Source: Bimastos eiseni (taxonomy: Eukaryota > Annelida > Clitellata > Crassiclitellata > Lumbricidae). From it: a DNA stretch of 64,000 bases. Shown in pieces: positions 11,331-22,060 of the stretch. The notes under the pieces are model-generated. The model worked only from the letters and a program-made list of their open reading frames with translations, had not been told where the DNA came from and did not search any database. Made by a program: the position numbers and the translations under genes. Positions within the stretch are counted from its first letter, which is position 1. Each line of letters starts with the position of its first letter. The stretch is from assembly GCA_959347315.1 (NCBI GenBank), contig OY365813.1, forward strand, positions 14,568,970-14,632,969, written 5' to 3'.

Positions 11331-11570
11331 AATGATAATGGCAATGATGATGACGATGATGATGATGGCGGTGGTGGTAGTGGCATGATGATAACGATGA
11401 CGATGACGACGATGACAATGATGATGATGATGCTGATGAAAATGATGATATTAATGATGGCGGTGATGGTGGTGGTGGCATGATGATGATGACGATGGTT
11501 ATGACGATAACCACCATCGGCGTGACCATCTTCATCACCGTCAGCATCACCATCATCATTGATCTTCATT
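11331..11570. repeat. GAT/GAC trinucleotide array
   Basis: GATGATGATG and GACGATGACG units with GGTGGTGG inserts for about 240 bp. Confidence 0.9.
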
Positions 11571-11639
11571 ATAAACCATCAACACCGTCATGATCAAGGA
11601 AGAGCAACCTTGACATGATCATTATAAAATCTTATCCAA

Positions 11640-12020
11640 TCTCATATCATTACCCGCTTTTTATTGAACTTTGCTTGCATAAAGTTTGTCAAGTTTGGTA
11701 CGACTTCTTTCAACTCTTTTTCAGTTATGTTCCCGTCGACCTACATAGCTGAAATTTTGCACGCAATTCAGGTTTGCACGACGATACAATGTTTCAAATA
11801 TTTAAGGACATAACTTAGAAATTGAGAAGAAAAGGACAAAATGCAAAAACATCAAGTATCGTTTAACCACTCGAACGAGTCCTCCTTGACGAGCTCCACT
11901 CCGGCAAGCTTACATCATCAATGATACCTAATAAAAAATCTCTTAAGGAAACGGAACGATCGCGCCATCTACCAGATAGAAGACAAAAACCCATGATTTT
12001 ACTTTCACTTGTTTAAACCA
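11640..12020 (+). mobile_element. dispersed 380-bp repeat, family D, copy 1
   Basis: Collinear with 53705-54235. Shared landmarks in order: GCATAAAGTTTGTC-type start, CAACTCTTTTTCAG, TTCCCGTCGACCTAC, AAATTTTGCAC, a CATAACT...AATTGAGAA block, CGTTTAACCA, ACGAGTCCTCCTTGACGAG, GGCAAG..TACATCATC, GCGCCATCTACCAGAT and AACCCATG. It has no coding capacity and no visible terminal inverted repeats, so its class is unknown. The non-coding ends could be those of a non-autonomous DNA element or the untranslated end of a retroelement. Confidence 0.8.
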
Positions 12021-13605
12021 ATTGCTTCTTGCACTCCGTTGTCAGTTAATGGTCGCTTCAACTGATGTCTTTTCAAAAAAAGAATTGGAAAGAGAGAATA
12101 AAACCCATAAAATCCGATGAGTCAGTGGAATCATAGAATTAGTGTACGACTAGAATAATGTTGAGTAATGTAAGGCCATGGCTTTCTAACTGGGTGCGAC
12201 AGGGGTCCTCATTTTTCCTAGGCATACAATGCCATGTAGCTCGGGGAATCAAGCATGAATATCTGAAAACGCAACTGCTAAAAATGCTAGAACACTAATG
12301 CTAGAACCGTGAAGAGTTGATGAATATCTTCAAAACGGATCTCTGAAGTATACAGACGGCTGCATGGTCTAACGCTGATCACCTGTTGGTTAAGAAATCT
12401 TGACACCTAATTCTTTGGCAAACTCTTGTGACTTCGGTGTGCCAGTTACCTGCGGTTCAGACTGCAACAAGGACGAAATGGCGCGACCCAAGGACCAATA
12501 TGCACAGGACTGGAAAGTACCTATGTAACGTCGGGTCGTTAGTTATTGGGCGACAATCGGAAGCAGAAAACTTTTTGACATACATGTAGCAAGCATCAAC
12601 ATTTAGCTATGAAGATAAATTGACGAATAACCATGTCAGCAAAATAAAAAAGGAAGCTATCGTAGGCTTAAAACATCTTATTTTCAAATAGAAATAACAT
12701 CTGCTGTTTTTGAGTAAAACTTGTACACGGAAATTTGACGAGTAACCATTCCTCTAATATAGATTCCTTGAGTGTGACCGTGTGATAGCAGAATATTTGC
12801 CTTCTATATTATTAGCTGCCTTTCCGGTGCGACGCATGGGCTTCCGGTGTTAATTGATCGTTTGAAGACGCAAATGTATCTGGCGACGTGACATCCCACG
12901 CCGAGCAACGACCTCTGGACCAAGGTATAATGGTGACTCAATCTGATTTTGACGTCATATCTGGAGAGACCATTCGACTTTTGATGGCTGGGACCCTGGT
13001 CTGGTGATAGCCTACTATAAACGTATCTGATCATTTTTCTTAACCTCGGCGTACGAGGACGATTGGCCAGTCCTCTTGCTAACGTCTCATCTTCTCAGCC
13101 ACAGTGTACGGTCGGTGTACAAATTCTACTCAGTGGTTGGCGCCGTATACATATCAGAAATTGCAGAGCATGTGTATATATTATACATTGACCTGTTCGT
13201 TCGTTTGTGCGCCCGTAACCTCGCATCGATCGAGTGCCAATAAATTATTTGTGCCGAGGGTAGAATTTCGTGATAAAACTTTAAGTAATGGCCGCTTTGG
13301 GACACCTTCGTTGGAACATGGCGTCCATCGTCCGTACCCGACTAACCCATCACTAACTGACAGACAGCACAACATGCATTTCAACGAACCCTGCTGACGA
13401 TATAGTAGGCTATACGTCCGACCGCAATTAGCGCCAATGTCAATGGCACCTATTCACGCGAAGGCCGTATAAAGCACCGCCGGGCAGCGGCTACGCGAGA
13501 CCGCTTTTTCTAGCGCTTTTCAATAGCCCCCATTGCCTGATTGCGCAATTGGTACGGGACGCCAGAGCGGCTATCTATTCCATGAGGATGCCGCTGCTGG
13601 AATCC
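12021..13605. other. about 1.6 kb of mixed non-coding sequence
   Basis: Several open frames of 60-97 codons occur on both strands but overlap and lack known motifs. A TATAAAG lies at 13468 in a GC-richer segment (13390-13580); this is not enough to call a promoter. Confidence 0.4.
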
Positions 13606-14080
13606 AATGCCGACACGCGATCGGAGGATTAGTGGAGGAGGTGGAATAAGAGGAGGAGCTGGAAAGAGGATGAGGAAAAGAGGAAGATTGAGAGGACGAA
13701 GGGGAGTTGGAGGAATAGGGAAGAGAGAGGGTGAGGAGGCAGTAGAAGAGGAAGAGAAGGAGAAAGAGGAAAAGAGAGGAGGAAAAAGAGAAATAGGTGG
13801 AGGACGAAAAAGAAGAAAGAGATGAAGGAAGCAAGTGGATTAATGGAGGAGGGAAGGGGAGGAGATAGAAGAAGAGGAAGAGGAGATGGTGGAAGAGGAT
13901 GGAAGAATAGGAAGAAGAGGAAAAGAAGAGGAGGGAAAAGAGAAGAAGAAGAGGATGAGGAAAGAAAAGAAGAGAGTGAAATAATGGAGAAGGGGCTAAG
14001 GGGAGGCAGAAGAAGAGGAGGGAAAGAAAGAGGGAAAGAAGGAAGAAGAGGAGAGGAGAGGGAGGAAAAGAGATGCAGAA
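13606..14080. repeat. long polypurine (GGA/GAA) tract
   Basis: About 470 bp of the plus strand is nearly all A and G (GGAGGAGG, GAAGAAGAGG). It is the strand-opposite counterpart of the pyrimidine tract at 3.6-4.1 kb. The 240-residue minus-strand frame is a Ser/Leu/Phe shadow. Confidence 0.9.
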
Positions 14081-14454
14081 TATTAATGCTGCTGATCGCG
14101 ATCTGGAATTTGAGAGTGAATTTGCTTGATATCCTTCTCTAATTCCTGATTCTTGTGACCCTCTCTTTCTGCTTCTTGTATACTTGCATCGTCGACGAAT
14201 GGGTGGGGGTAAGTAGAAGATGTTGGAAAAGGCAGATGAAAGACGTTGAACAGAAAGGAAAGGGAGTAAAATGAAGTTCCTTTGTGTTGCCAAATGTAAT
14301 CATCTCTGTTTCCTTTCTTTGCGATGTTAAAACCAGTGATATCGCTGGCTCATTCTTCCATATTTGGCAAGACGAAACTTACAAAGCTCTAGAGACGAAA
14401 ATCGCTGGCGTCTTTGTCCTTTTGTCGCCTCTTTTGACAACCCTTATAATTTGA
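14081..14454. other. non-coding stretch
   Basis: No gene or repeat recognised. The final 60 bases may be the 5' part of the tail fragment that follows. Confidence 0.35.
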
Positions 14455-14545
14455 CGAGCGCTCGTGAATAAGCTGGTTCCCTGTGCATGACGTTTGAGTA
14501 GGGCTTCACAAGTTTGGAGATTACGAATACGATTGCGAATACTGG
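14455..14545 (+). mobile_element. LINE 3'-tail fragment, family A
   Basis: Has GAGCGCTCGTGAATAAGCTG, GTTCCCTG, a GTTTGAGTAGGGCTT block, AGTTTGGAGATTACG and ends in ATACGATTGCGAATAC. It is one of the longer copies of the family. Confidence 0.8.
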
Positions 14546-15820
14546 ATCTGTAGTCGTCGATTGAGAGGGTCAGTTAATGTGATGGTTATGGAACAATGAA
14601 TAGTTGAAACAATGCCTCTCTTTTAATGGGCTCACTATTTGAGGTAAAGACTTAGGCCATTTGCATTTCAATAATAATAATGGGTCTAAAGAACAGTTAT
14701 ACGCATACAGACACACACACCAATTGAAAAAGAGGCACTGTTTAAATCTTATTCTCAGACCCAGCTGCTAGACCTCGGTATGATTGGCATGCATACTCAT
14801 TAAAGGGGCGGCCCTGGTTTAACGTGAAACTTCAAGGTGAAGTTAGCCCTTTAAAGTACAATCTCAAATCCAATTCAATATGATTTTGAGAACTTCATAT
14901 GGAGATTTTATAATTTAATTTCTTTTAGGACCTTATTGCCGTCAATATCACGCAATCTTTCGGGAATTGTAAGAGGATCTGCGAGTATGGGGCCTGGATG
15001 GGGACCAAACATACGCGGATGGGGTTTGGATGAGGCGGAAATGGGGGTTCACTTGTAAAAAGGGCGTCGATGGGTACGAGATTTTTTCCACGCGTCACTA
15101 TCTACCATACACGTGTGAACAACGCGCACGTTGCGTGTATGCCTATGCGCGTGCGCATTTGCGATCGGGCGTGTGCGCATGCGTGCGTACATGTACTTCA
15201 AATGCATGTTTTAGTGTACGTTTGTATGTGATTTGCATATAAACGTAAATATGTATATTATAATTTATTATATATGAACGGTGCATGCAGAAATTTCGGT
15301 AGGAAGACAAATATTGCGAGCAGCGTATGGATCTTTGATTCGCCAGTTCGGCAATCGTCACACCTCCCTCGACCGTGCTAATAAATTTCAATCCAAATAC
15401 GATGCTATTTTCGAAAGTGGTGCTGCATATTCCTCCCGCTGTGGGCTCTTCCCGTGCACCCCTCCGCTGTCGTTGCCGGTGGCGTTTTTGTGTTTTACAT
15501 AGCGTGTGCGTTGGCGCCTCATCAATTTTTAACGGCGCCCCATCAGTCATCCTAATTATTATGGCAGATGACTTGCCGCATCAGCCAGGCGCAAAAGGTG
15601 CCAGCATCAATCACAAGGGACATCGACGACGCGCTGATGATGCTGGTCGCTTGGGGTGGGGTGGGGAGAGAAATGGGGAGCCGGATGATGAGGCAGGTGA
15701 ACAGAATATGTTGTACAATGGGGGTATGTGACCGATAATGAGATGTGAAACCAATGCGATATCATGCGTGGGAAACTATAAATTATGACCAATATACAAA
15801 ACAATACAATGCAACTGAAA
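14546..15820. other. non-coding stretch
   Basis: No supported gene. Open frames at 15143-15550 (minus) and 15281-15731 (plus) overlap on opposite strands and match nothing I know. A GTGCGCATGCGTGCGTAC-like alternating stretch lies near 15150-15190. Confidence 0.4.
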
Positions 15821-15821
15821 T

Positions 15822-15855
15822 TTGATATTGCCCTTCTTACAATCAGCTCAGAAGT

Positions 15856-15907
<52 letters not shown>

Positions 15908-16071
15908 CTCGACGGCGCAACTGCAGTTATAATGCAGAGCAATTGTGTGCGAAGGACTTGCTCAAGGTCCTTACACAGTGACTCCTACTCCTCGGATGAG
16001 GGTCAAACCAGCTCACTCAGCGCACATTGAGTATTACGGGTTGACCGCTCTAACCAATCGGCCACCGTGCC
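15822..16071 (-). mobile_element. tRNA-derived SINE interrupted by a CA microsatellite
   Basis: On the minus strand the element starts at 16071 with GGCACGGTGGCCGATTGGTT, an A-box-like sequence (TGGCCGATTGGTTAGAGCGG), followed at tRNA spacing by a B-box-like GGTTTGACCCTC. The body has GACCTTGAGCAAGTCCTT, ACAATTGCTCTGCA and ends in ATTGTAAGAAGGGCAATAT near 15822. Copies at 39725-39875 (minus) and 57049-57240 (plus) share the head and body. Between body and end this copy carries a (CA) run of about 24 units at 15858-15905, absent from the 57-kb copy. RNA polymerase III transcription is inferred from the boxes. Confidence 0.85.
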
Positions 16072-16164
16072 ACGTAATCCAATATAAGTGCTGTTATCGT
16101 ATTGTACTTCATTCCGCTGTATCATGTAATGCTGTGTCGTACTCTATTTTAGGTTTATTCATTT

Positions 16165-16500
16165 ATTGTGTTTAGCTATTGTATTCATCTATTGTACTCA
16201 TCTATTGTATTCATCTATTGTATCTATCTACTGTAATCATCTATTATATTCATCTATTGTATTCATCTAATGTATCTATCTATTGTAATCATCTATTGTA
16301 TTCATCTAGTGTGTTTATCTATTGTATTTATTTATTGTATTCATCTATTGTAATCATCTATTGTATTCCTCTTGTATGTTTATCTATTGTATTTATCTAT
16401 TGTATTCATCTATTGTAATCATCTATTGTAATCATCTATTGTAATCATCTATTGTATTCCTCTTGTATGTTTATCTATTGTATTTATCTATTACACGAGA
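16165..16500. repeat. minisatellite, unit CTATTGTATTCAT / CTATTGTAATCAT
   Basis: A unit of 13-15 bases repeats about 24 times over 335 bp with TTTATCTATTGTA and CTCTTGTATGTTTAT variants that themselves recur at regular intervals, so there is a higher-order repeat of about 80-90 bases. Confidence 0.85.
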
Positions 16501-16550
16501 TTGCTCTTATTATTATTACTATTATTATTCCAATTATTATTATTATTATC

Positions 16551-16590
<40 letters not shown>

Positions 16591-16827
16591 TCATTAGCAT
16601 TTTAATAATCATTATTATTATTTTTTTGCCCTGAGGTATACATGATCTCTCAGGAACTTAAAGATTGCTACCTATAAAGCACTTTGTCTCGAAATGGCCC
16701 TACTCGTCTTTGTTGTCCTGGTTGGTGAGAGTGCCTCGAAATGCAACAGCGTTATAGCGTTGCATGGTTAACGAGAATCGTTGGTATAGGAAAGAAGTTT
16801 CTCGTGGGTCCCCGAAACCATGCTGAG

Positions 16828-16870
<43 letters not shown>

Positions 16871-17310
16871 CTGCGAACTTGTCAGTTGAGTGAACAAATA
16901 AGAATATTTTTATTCTGTAACAACTGATCCCTCGTCAAAATCCGTCGGCACAAAATCTACTCGGAAGGCAACAGCATTTAAGCGTTGTATGGTGTTTGAT
17001 AGGATTTGGCGAAGGTAACAGGACTCTTTCGGCGGATCACCATTATATTATTGTAATATTAAAACCGTTATTATGATAATTATTATTATTATTTTCATTA
17101 TTATTATTTTTTCTTCCTTTATTTATTTTTTCTTATTTGAAGAGCTATTGAAGACTCCTCATCATCCTAAATGATTATCTACCGACCACCGTATGTCACA
17201 GTACCACATTATTCCAAATAAATCGATTGACTTTATTATTGTTGTTATTACAATCATTACTATAGTTATTATTATCGCCATTGTTATCATTGTTATTATT
17301 GTTCTTTAAT
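16501..17310. repeat. ATT trinucleotide arrays in AT-rich sequence
   Basis: ATT runs lie at about 16510-16620, 16829-16868 and 17070-17115. Intervening sequence at 16735-16825 and 16945-17040 shares TGCAACAGCGTTATAGCGTT / GCAACAGCATTTAAGCGTT and a GGATCACC/GGGTCCCC end, so two copies of a short repeat flank the ATT runs. Confidence 0.7.
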
Positions 17311-17579
17311 TTCTCGACCTCACAGACTGTCACCGACTCTGGACTTGTGGTCAGTCACGTAAATTATATTTCAAAAGGAACATTGTTGTTTTAAGCCGTA
17401 TTCTAAATATATCGGTTGACTTTATTTGGTTGCGGTTGCGGAGGCTGGAAGTAGGGAAGATGCTACACAATAATGTCAAGTGGATGTCTGTTCCATTCTA
17501 TCGTACAACTACTATTGTATTCTGTCACATTCATTTGTTTGTATTGTGTCTATTGTTTCATTTGGTATTGTGACGTACG

Positions 17580-17965
17580 GTAGATAATCGTTTAGCATAA
17601 TGATTATTCTTCATTTGGGATGATGTGATGTGACGGATAAGTCATTATTACTTATATGAGATAGTGAAAAAATTGAAATTTTTATTTGGGATGATGAGGT
17701 AAGATGGAATTCTCATTTTGGATAATAAGACTTGATGTTCTTTTCATTTGGGATGATGAGAGAGAGAGTGGATGCTCATGATATGGGAAGAAGTGTGAAG
17801 TATATTTATTTGGAATGATTAGATGATGGAGTAAGATGGATTTTTCATATTAGATGATGGAGTAAGATGGATTTTTCATTGTGGATAATGATCAACGATG
17901 TATTTTAATTTGGGATGATAAGATACGGTGGATCTTTCGAGTGGGACGATAGGGTCAGATGGATT
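17580..17965. repeat. diverged minisatellite, unit TCATTTGGGATGATGAG...
   Basis: The core TTTGGGATGATGAG and variants, followed by AAGATGGATTTTTCAT, recur about nine times with a period of 35-45 bases. A perfect short duplicate of GATGATGGAGTAAGATGGAT occurs near 17820-17880. Confidence 0.75.
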
Positions 17966-17984
17966 ACTTATTTGGTGGGTTGTG

Positions 17985-18110
17985 ATGTGTGTATGTTGTG
18001 TGTGTGTAGATGTGTGTGTAAGTGTTCCTTTGTGTGTGCGTGTCTGTGTGTGTGTGTGCGTGTGTCTGTGTGTATGACGATATTTTATATTAGATTACAG
18101 GCAGACGGAC
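17985..18110. repeat. GT-rich and GACA microsatellite
   Basis: GTGTGTGTGT with GCGT and CTGT interruptions up to about 18075, then GACAGACAGACAGACG. Confidence 0.85.
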
Positions 18111-18446
18111 AGACAGACAGACGGACGGGTAATTCCAGAAGACGTTCTGCAGAGCATGGAGAGCGAACTCCAGTTTACCTGTCCCTACCAAAGAACGTCC
18201 TAGATCATTCCAGTCGCTTCCCTCCAAACCTGACGCCTCATCCACTTCCTCTTCCGCTTCCTCCTTCTCCTCATCCCAATCCACCTCATCCTCGCAGATG
18301 CGTTGGCCCTGCCATCATCATCATCATCAGCAGCAGCAGCCTACGTACATATTGATCTGTTTAACCCCGATCGATATACTGTTCAATATCGTCGGACGAC
18401 ATGGATCCAACGCCCGCTTAGACCAGGAACGACGCTACCATCCGCA

Positions 18447-18480
18447 CATGCATACATACATACATACATACATACATACA

Positions 18481-18514
<34 letters not shown>

Positions 18515-18584
18515 CATACATACATACATACATACATACAAACACACATACATACATACATACATATATACATACATACATACA

Positions 18585-18618
<34 letters not shown>

Positions 18619-18648
18619 CATACATACATACATACATACATACATACA

Positions 18649-18679
<31 letters not shown>

Positions 18680-18680
18680 T
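18447..18680. repeat. CATA tetranucleotide array
   Basis: About 230 bp of CATA units broken by three CATATATA interruptions. Frames on both strands (IHTY / MYVC repeats) are shadows. Confidence 0.95.
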
Positions 18681-19062
18681 CGTGCATATCCATGTACATA
18701 TTCACGCATATATTGACGTAAATTCATGTATATACATCATACACCTATATGCAGTATATAGTTACATGTATCCATGCACAGCCTATGTAAACATATTTAT
18801 TTATATATATATGTTGTTGCATATGTAAATACACAAGCATATGTATGTATGTATGTATATGATGCATATGTTCGCACATGCTTAAGCATCTCATTGATTT
18901 CTACATCTAAGCTAGGCTTATCTAAAGTTGTGTTGATTATCCCTTGGGCATATCATGGAGGGATGTTTATTAAGAACGAGGAGGTTCTGAAGTTGGCGGT
19001 GATGGGGAAGATGGACGAGATCGTCAGACGGAGAAGCAGAACAGCACCCGGCAAAGACGGAA

Positions 19063-19265
19063 ATGGGATGGATACCGGAAAATGGGAGGAGGAGCAGGAA
19101 AAGGCCGGTGAAAAGCTGGAGGAGCACCTTTAAACAAGACTTGTAGGAGATGGTAATCGACTGGAAGGACGCGGAAGAGACTGTTGATGATCGTACGGGA
19201 TGGAGAGCTCTCATTGTCCAATGTTTCAAGAGGAGCGGGAGGAACTATGTCTAAGTAAGTAAGTG
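19063..19265 (+). pseudogene. C-terminal end of a LINE reverse-transcriptase ORF, second lineage
   Basis: In the frame starting at 19063 the translation reads GWIPENGRRSRKRPVKSWRS, continues TFKQDL, hits an in-frame TAG at about 19146, then EMVIDWKDAEETVDDRTGWR and ALIVQCFKRSGRNYV before a TAA at 19252. This pattern (Trp-x-Pro-Glu, Arg/Lys-rich, 'RPxxxWRxxxxxDL', 'DWxxAExxxxDRxxWRxLV') is the characteristic tail of the ORF2 protein of many animal LINEs, for which the exact clade cannot be told from this piece. The stop is followed by TAAG units (AAGTAAGTAAGTG), a plausible LINE 3' terminus. A single nonsense codon and no earlier RT motifs mark it as a 5'-truncated dead copy. It is unlike the L2/CR1 relics at 2.8, 36.4 and 42.3 kb. 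Confidence 0.75.
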
Positions 19266-19640
19266 TTAATTATCCTGCACGGGACAAAGCAGCCGACAGA
19301 TAGACTATAAAGCTCGCGGCTTCAAACATTAGACAGCATGGTTTTGAACCTTCGTTAAGGCGGTTGCTGTGTTGGGGCAAGCATGGAATATAATATGCTT
19401 CGCTCTCAATGGTTCATGTTCATCAGTTAATGGTTGGCGAACAAACACTGGCGCTTGATAAATGCGTGATAATAACAATACCTTACGTTAATAGCTTAGA
19501 GGTAAGGTATTGCTTAAAGTTTAGGCAATTGCTCTTACATCATCAAAACGTAGGAAACTTCAATACAGGCAGCAGATACTCTGCTGTACTACAGTTGAGT
19601 TGTATAGTGGTTTGGATCATTATACCATCTCAGTATGGGG
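19266..19640. other. non-coding stretch
   Basis: A 102-codon open frame (19409-19717) runs into the AGT array and has no recognised motif. Confidence 0.4.
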
Positions 19641-19715
19641 AAGTAGTAGTAGTAGTAGTAATAGTAGTAGTAGGAGAGGGTAGGGGTGGAGTAGTAGTAG
19701 TAGTAATTGCAGTTT
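19641..19715. repeat. AGT trinucleotide microsatellite
   Basis: AGTAGTAGTAGTAGTA units in two short runs separated by a G-rich spacer. Confidence 0.9.
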
Positions 19716-19734
19716 AATGATACCATATGGTTAA

Positions 19735-19815
19735 AAGGATCATTAGCGTCGCCCTCCTCCTTTATTCAGGCTTGGGACTGGCACAGTCAGAGTGCTAACA
19801 GTGGCAGAGTTGTGC
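19735..19815 (-). mobile_element. dispersed repeat family C copy
   Basis: Minus strand reads GCACTCTGACTGTGCCAGTC, CCAAGCCTGAATAAAGGAGG, then AGGGCGACGCTAATGATCC, a good match to the 42825 and 51030 copies. Confidence 0.75.
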
Positions 19816-20223
19816 TCTCGGAGTAATGACTCGGCGCTTGAGCGATTGACGGCCGAGGCTCATCCTGCTGTCATTGGCCATGGGCGTCGATTCCTCTCAG
19901 GCAACTAGTCTCGAATTTTCTCCAATCGTTTGGGACGACCATTGTTTAGCGCTACGATATTTTAAGGTGTAACAACGACTGTCCGATCGCCATAAAGGCC
20001 GCAGTGTTCGACTTCAGCAAAGGCCATTATCGGAAAAGCCATTAACCCCTCTGCTACCTCTGACCTATTCGCTGCCCCAGTCAACAGAAAGCGCTGGTTT
20101 ACTGTAACGACTGGGCGGGAGATTCTCCGTGAGTCTAGCCTCGAAGAATGCTCTTGCCAATTCGTGTCTCTGATGTCAGGCCACGCCAATCGGTCTTAGA
20201 TCAGCCGAAAGTTGTTGTGATAA

Positions 20224-20312
20224 GGATTCTGTAATCGTAATTCCCACATCTCTAAAGCTCCACTCAAATGATAGGCGTGGGGCACCAGCTTATTCAAGGG
20301 CCCTGCTTTCTG
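20224..20312 (-). mobile_element. LINE 3'-tail fragment, family A
   Basis: Minus strand contains TGAATAAGCTGGTGCCCC, a TTTGAGTGGAGCTTTAGAGA block and ATTACGATTACAGAATC. Confidence 0.8.
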
Positions 20313-20384
20313 CCAGAGGGGTTTGCCAAGGGGATGATACGAGTCCGGTTGTCAGAAGAACAAGAAGGTTGAGAAGCTGAAGAG

Positions 20385-20530
20385 AAGGATTTTGATGAGG
20401 ACGAAAGGGCTTGGAAGGCGGCGAATTGGATGGATTAAGGCAGCAAGATTTGATTGATTAGGATGAGATTTGAAATGGATTGATTAAGGTATGATTTGAA
20501 ATGGATTGATTTGGGCAGGATTATGAATAT
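20385..20530. repeat. short tandem repeat, unit GGATTGATTWAGG..GATTTGAAAT
   Basis: GATTTGAAATGGATTGATT occurs twice and related GGATTGATTAAGG blocks surround it, about four diverged units. Confidence 0.6.
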
Positions 20531-20854
20531 CAAACATCAAAGTCACGAGAATATGTAGCACTTAGCTTAGCGGTGTATAGTACGTGAAGTACGGAACGGT
20601 TTGTCTGTAATCGCTGACATCAAGTAATAGGTAGATGAAACTCCATTGGTTAATCCGGGGCTGACAAATCGCTGTTTCTGTTATTCCATCAACTTCATTA
20701 TACGCAACCCGGGCACACCAAAGAGAGTCACTTGGTATTCGAGCTACTCTAGGGAAGACTTTAATGCATTGCATTGAGAGAAATGTGCGCAGTTTTAGAC
20801 GCTGGTCTCTCCAGTTCATAGTGTTCGATACAGAGTTGTCCATGGGTCCAATTT

Positions 20855-20955
20855 TCACGAACCGACCCAACCTGACCCATAGAAAACGGACCCGACCTGA
20901 TTTTTGAAGCCAAATATCTGACCCGACCCGAACCGACCCGACCCGCAAGGAAATT
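20855..20955. repeat. ACCCGACC-rich subterminal-like repeat
   Basis: ACCCGACCCGAACCGACCCG and spaced ACCCGACC, ACCCATAG, ACCCAACC motifs cluster within 100 bp. The surrounding minus-strand frame (20562-21107) stays open for 181 codons, but this part encodes only repeat-derived VGSVRVGS-like sequence. Such clusters often mark transposon ends, but no partner end was found. Confidence 0.5.
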
Positions 20956-22060
20956 AACCTACCATATCCGACATACCCGCCTTTGGGGCTAATTTTACTA
21001 ATATCATTTATTGTCGAATTCTCGTATTGTAAAAACGAAACATAACCCTTTGACAACAGTACTCTGATGCGATAACATTCCTGAGCTGTTTCGTTCATCG
21101 TTTTCACAGTAAGTTCACTGTTACAATGACTGTTATCTTATATGATTGTATAATGCATTTACTAGAGTACGATTTACCTGGAGGTAGGAGGGGACTGGAT
21201 CCCCAGCCTCAACTACAAGCAAGAGCGTTGACCAAGTGCGGAATTCCTTAGATTCTTAGTAATTCTTAACGCCCCCCCCCCGCGTCTTTTGATAAATCTA
21301 CCCCGGGTGTTTCGCATTTCTCTTAGTCTTTCTGTTGGTTGAGCTATTGGCTCCTCGCGTCCATTTGGCATCATACCTACTTAGGTAAAGGAGGAAATAA
21401 ATCTCGTCATACAGCATATTTTGAATAAGGATATATGCGAAAAAATAACTGACTCTGCAGGGATTAGGAAGTTTGCACTACCAGGATATGAAATTGTCGA
21501 GGAAAAGTATCTAAATGTCAGACGTTACTACAAGAAGCTGCATTGTTGCTGTGATAATAAGCACATCTCGTCGTAATTTATAATAAGAAACCTATAACCA
21601 CGGTCGAACTAAATTAACGCCTTCAGGAAAAATAAAACATCAGTAAAACGATCGCGAAGAACGGAAAGAATGCTATGATGAATTTGCAGAAGTGGTAAAA
21701 TGGATAGAGAAAAAGAAGAAGAAACAAAGAAAAGAATGTATGAAGAAAGTTGAAAAGGTAAAGAAGTGGAGAAAAAACGCATCTGAGGAGAAAAATGGAA
21801 AGGTGTTTAAGGGAGGATAAGAGAAGTGGAGTAGTATGTAAAAGATATGAAGAGAAGAATAACAATTGAATCAATAACAATAAAAAAGAAATAGAACACA
21901 GACAACTGAATCAACAACAATGGCAAAAAACGATCATGTTACTTAATCGTGAAGCAATAACCGACCAATTTATTTAGCGCCGTACATTGAGCTCACCTCT
22001 AACGAATGACGACAATCAATTGAGATGGAACAGTAAAGACTGAATCGGTGGCAGTTCACA
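20956..22060. other. non-coding, A/G-rich near its end
   Basis: A homopolymer C run (21271-21281) and an A/G-rich part at 21640-21900. No supported gene. Confidence 0.4.

Noticed and set aside
13460..13490. TATAAAG as a core promoter
   Set aside because: A seven-base match is expected by chance in 64 kb, and no gene follows.
13571..14293. 240-codon minus-strand Ser/Phe/Leu frame
   Set aside because: Composition shadow of the purine tract at 13606-14080.
20562..21107. 181-codon minus-strand open frame with mixed composition
   Set aside because: It passes through an ACCCGACC repeat cluster and matches no family I know; no splice or promoter support. Kept only as an unexplained open frame.
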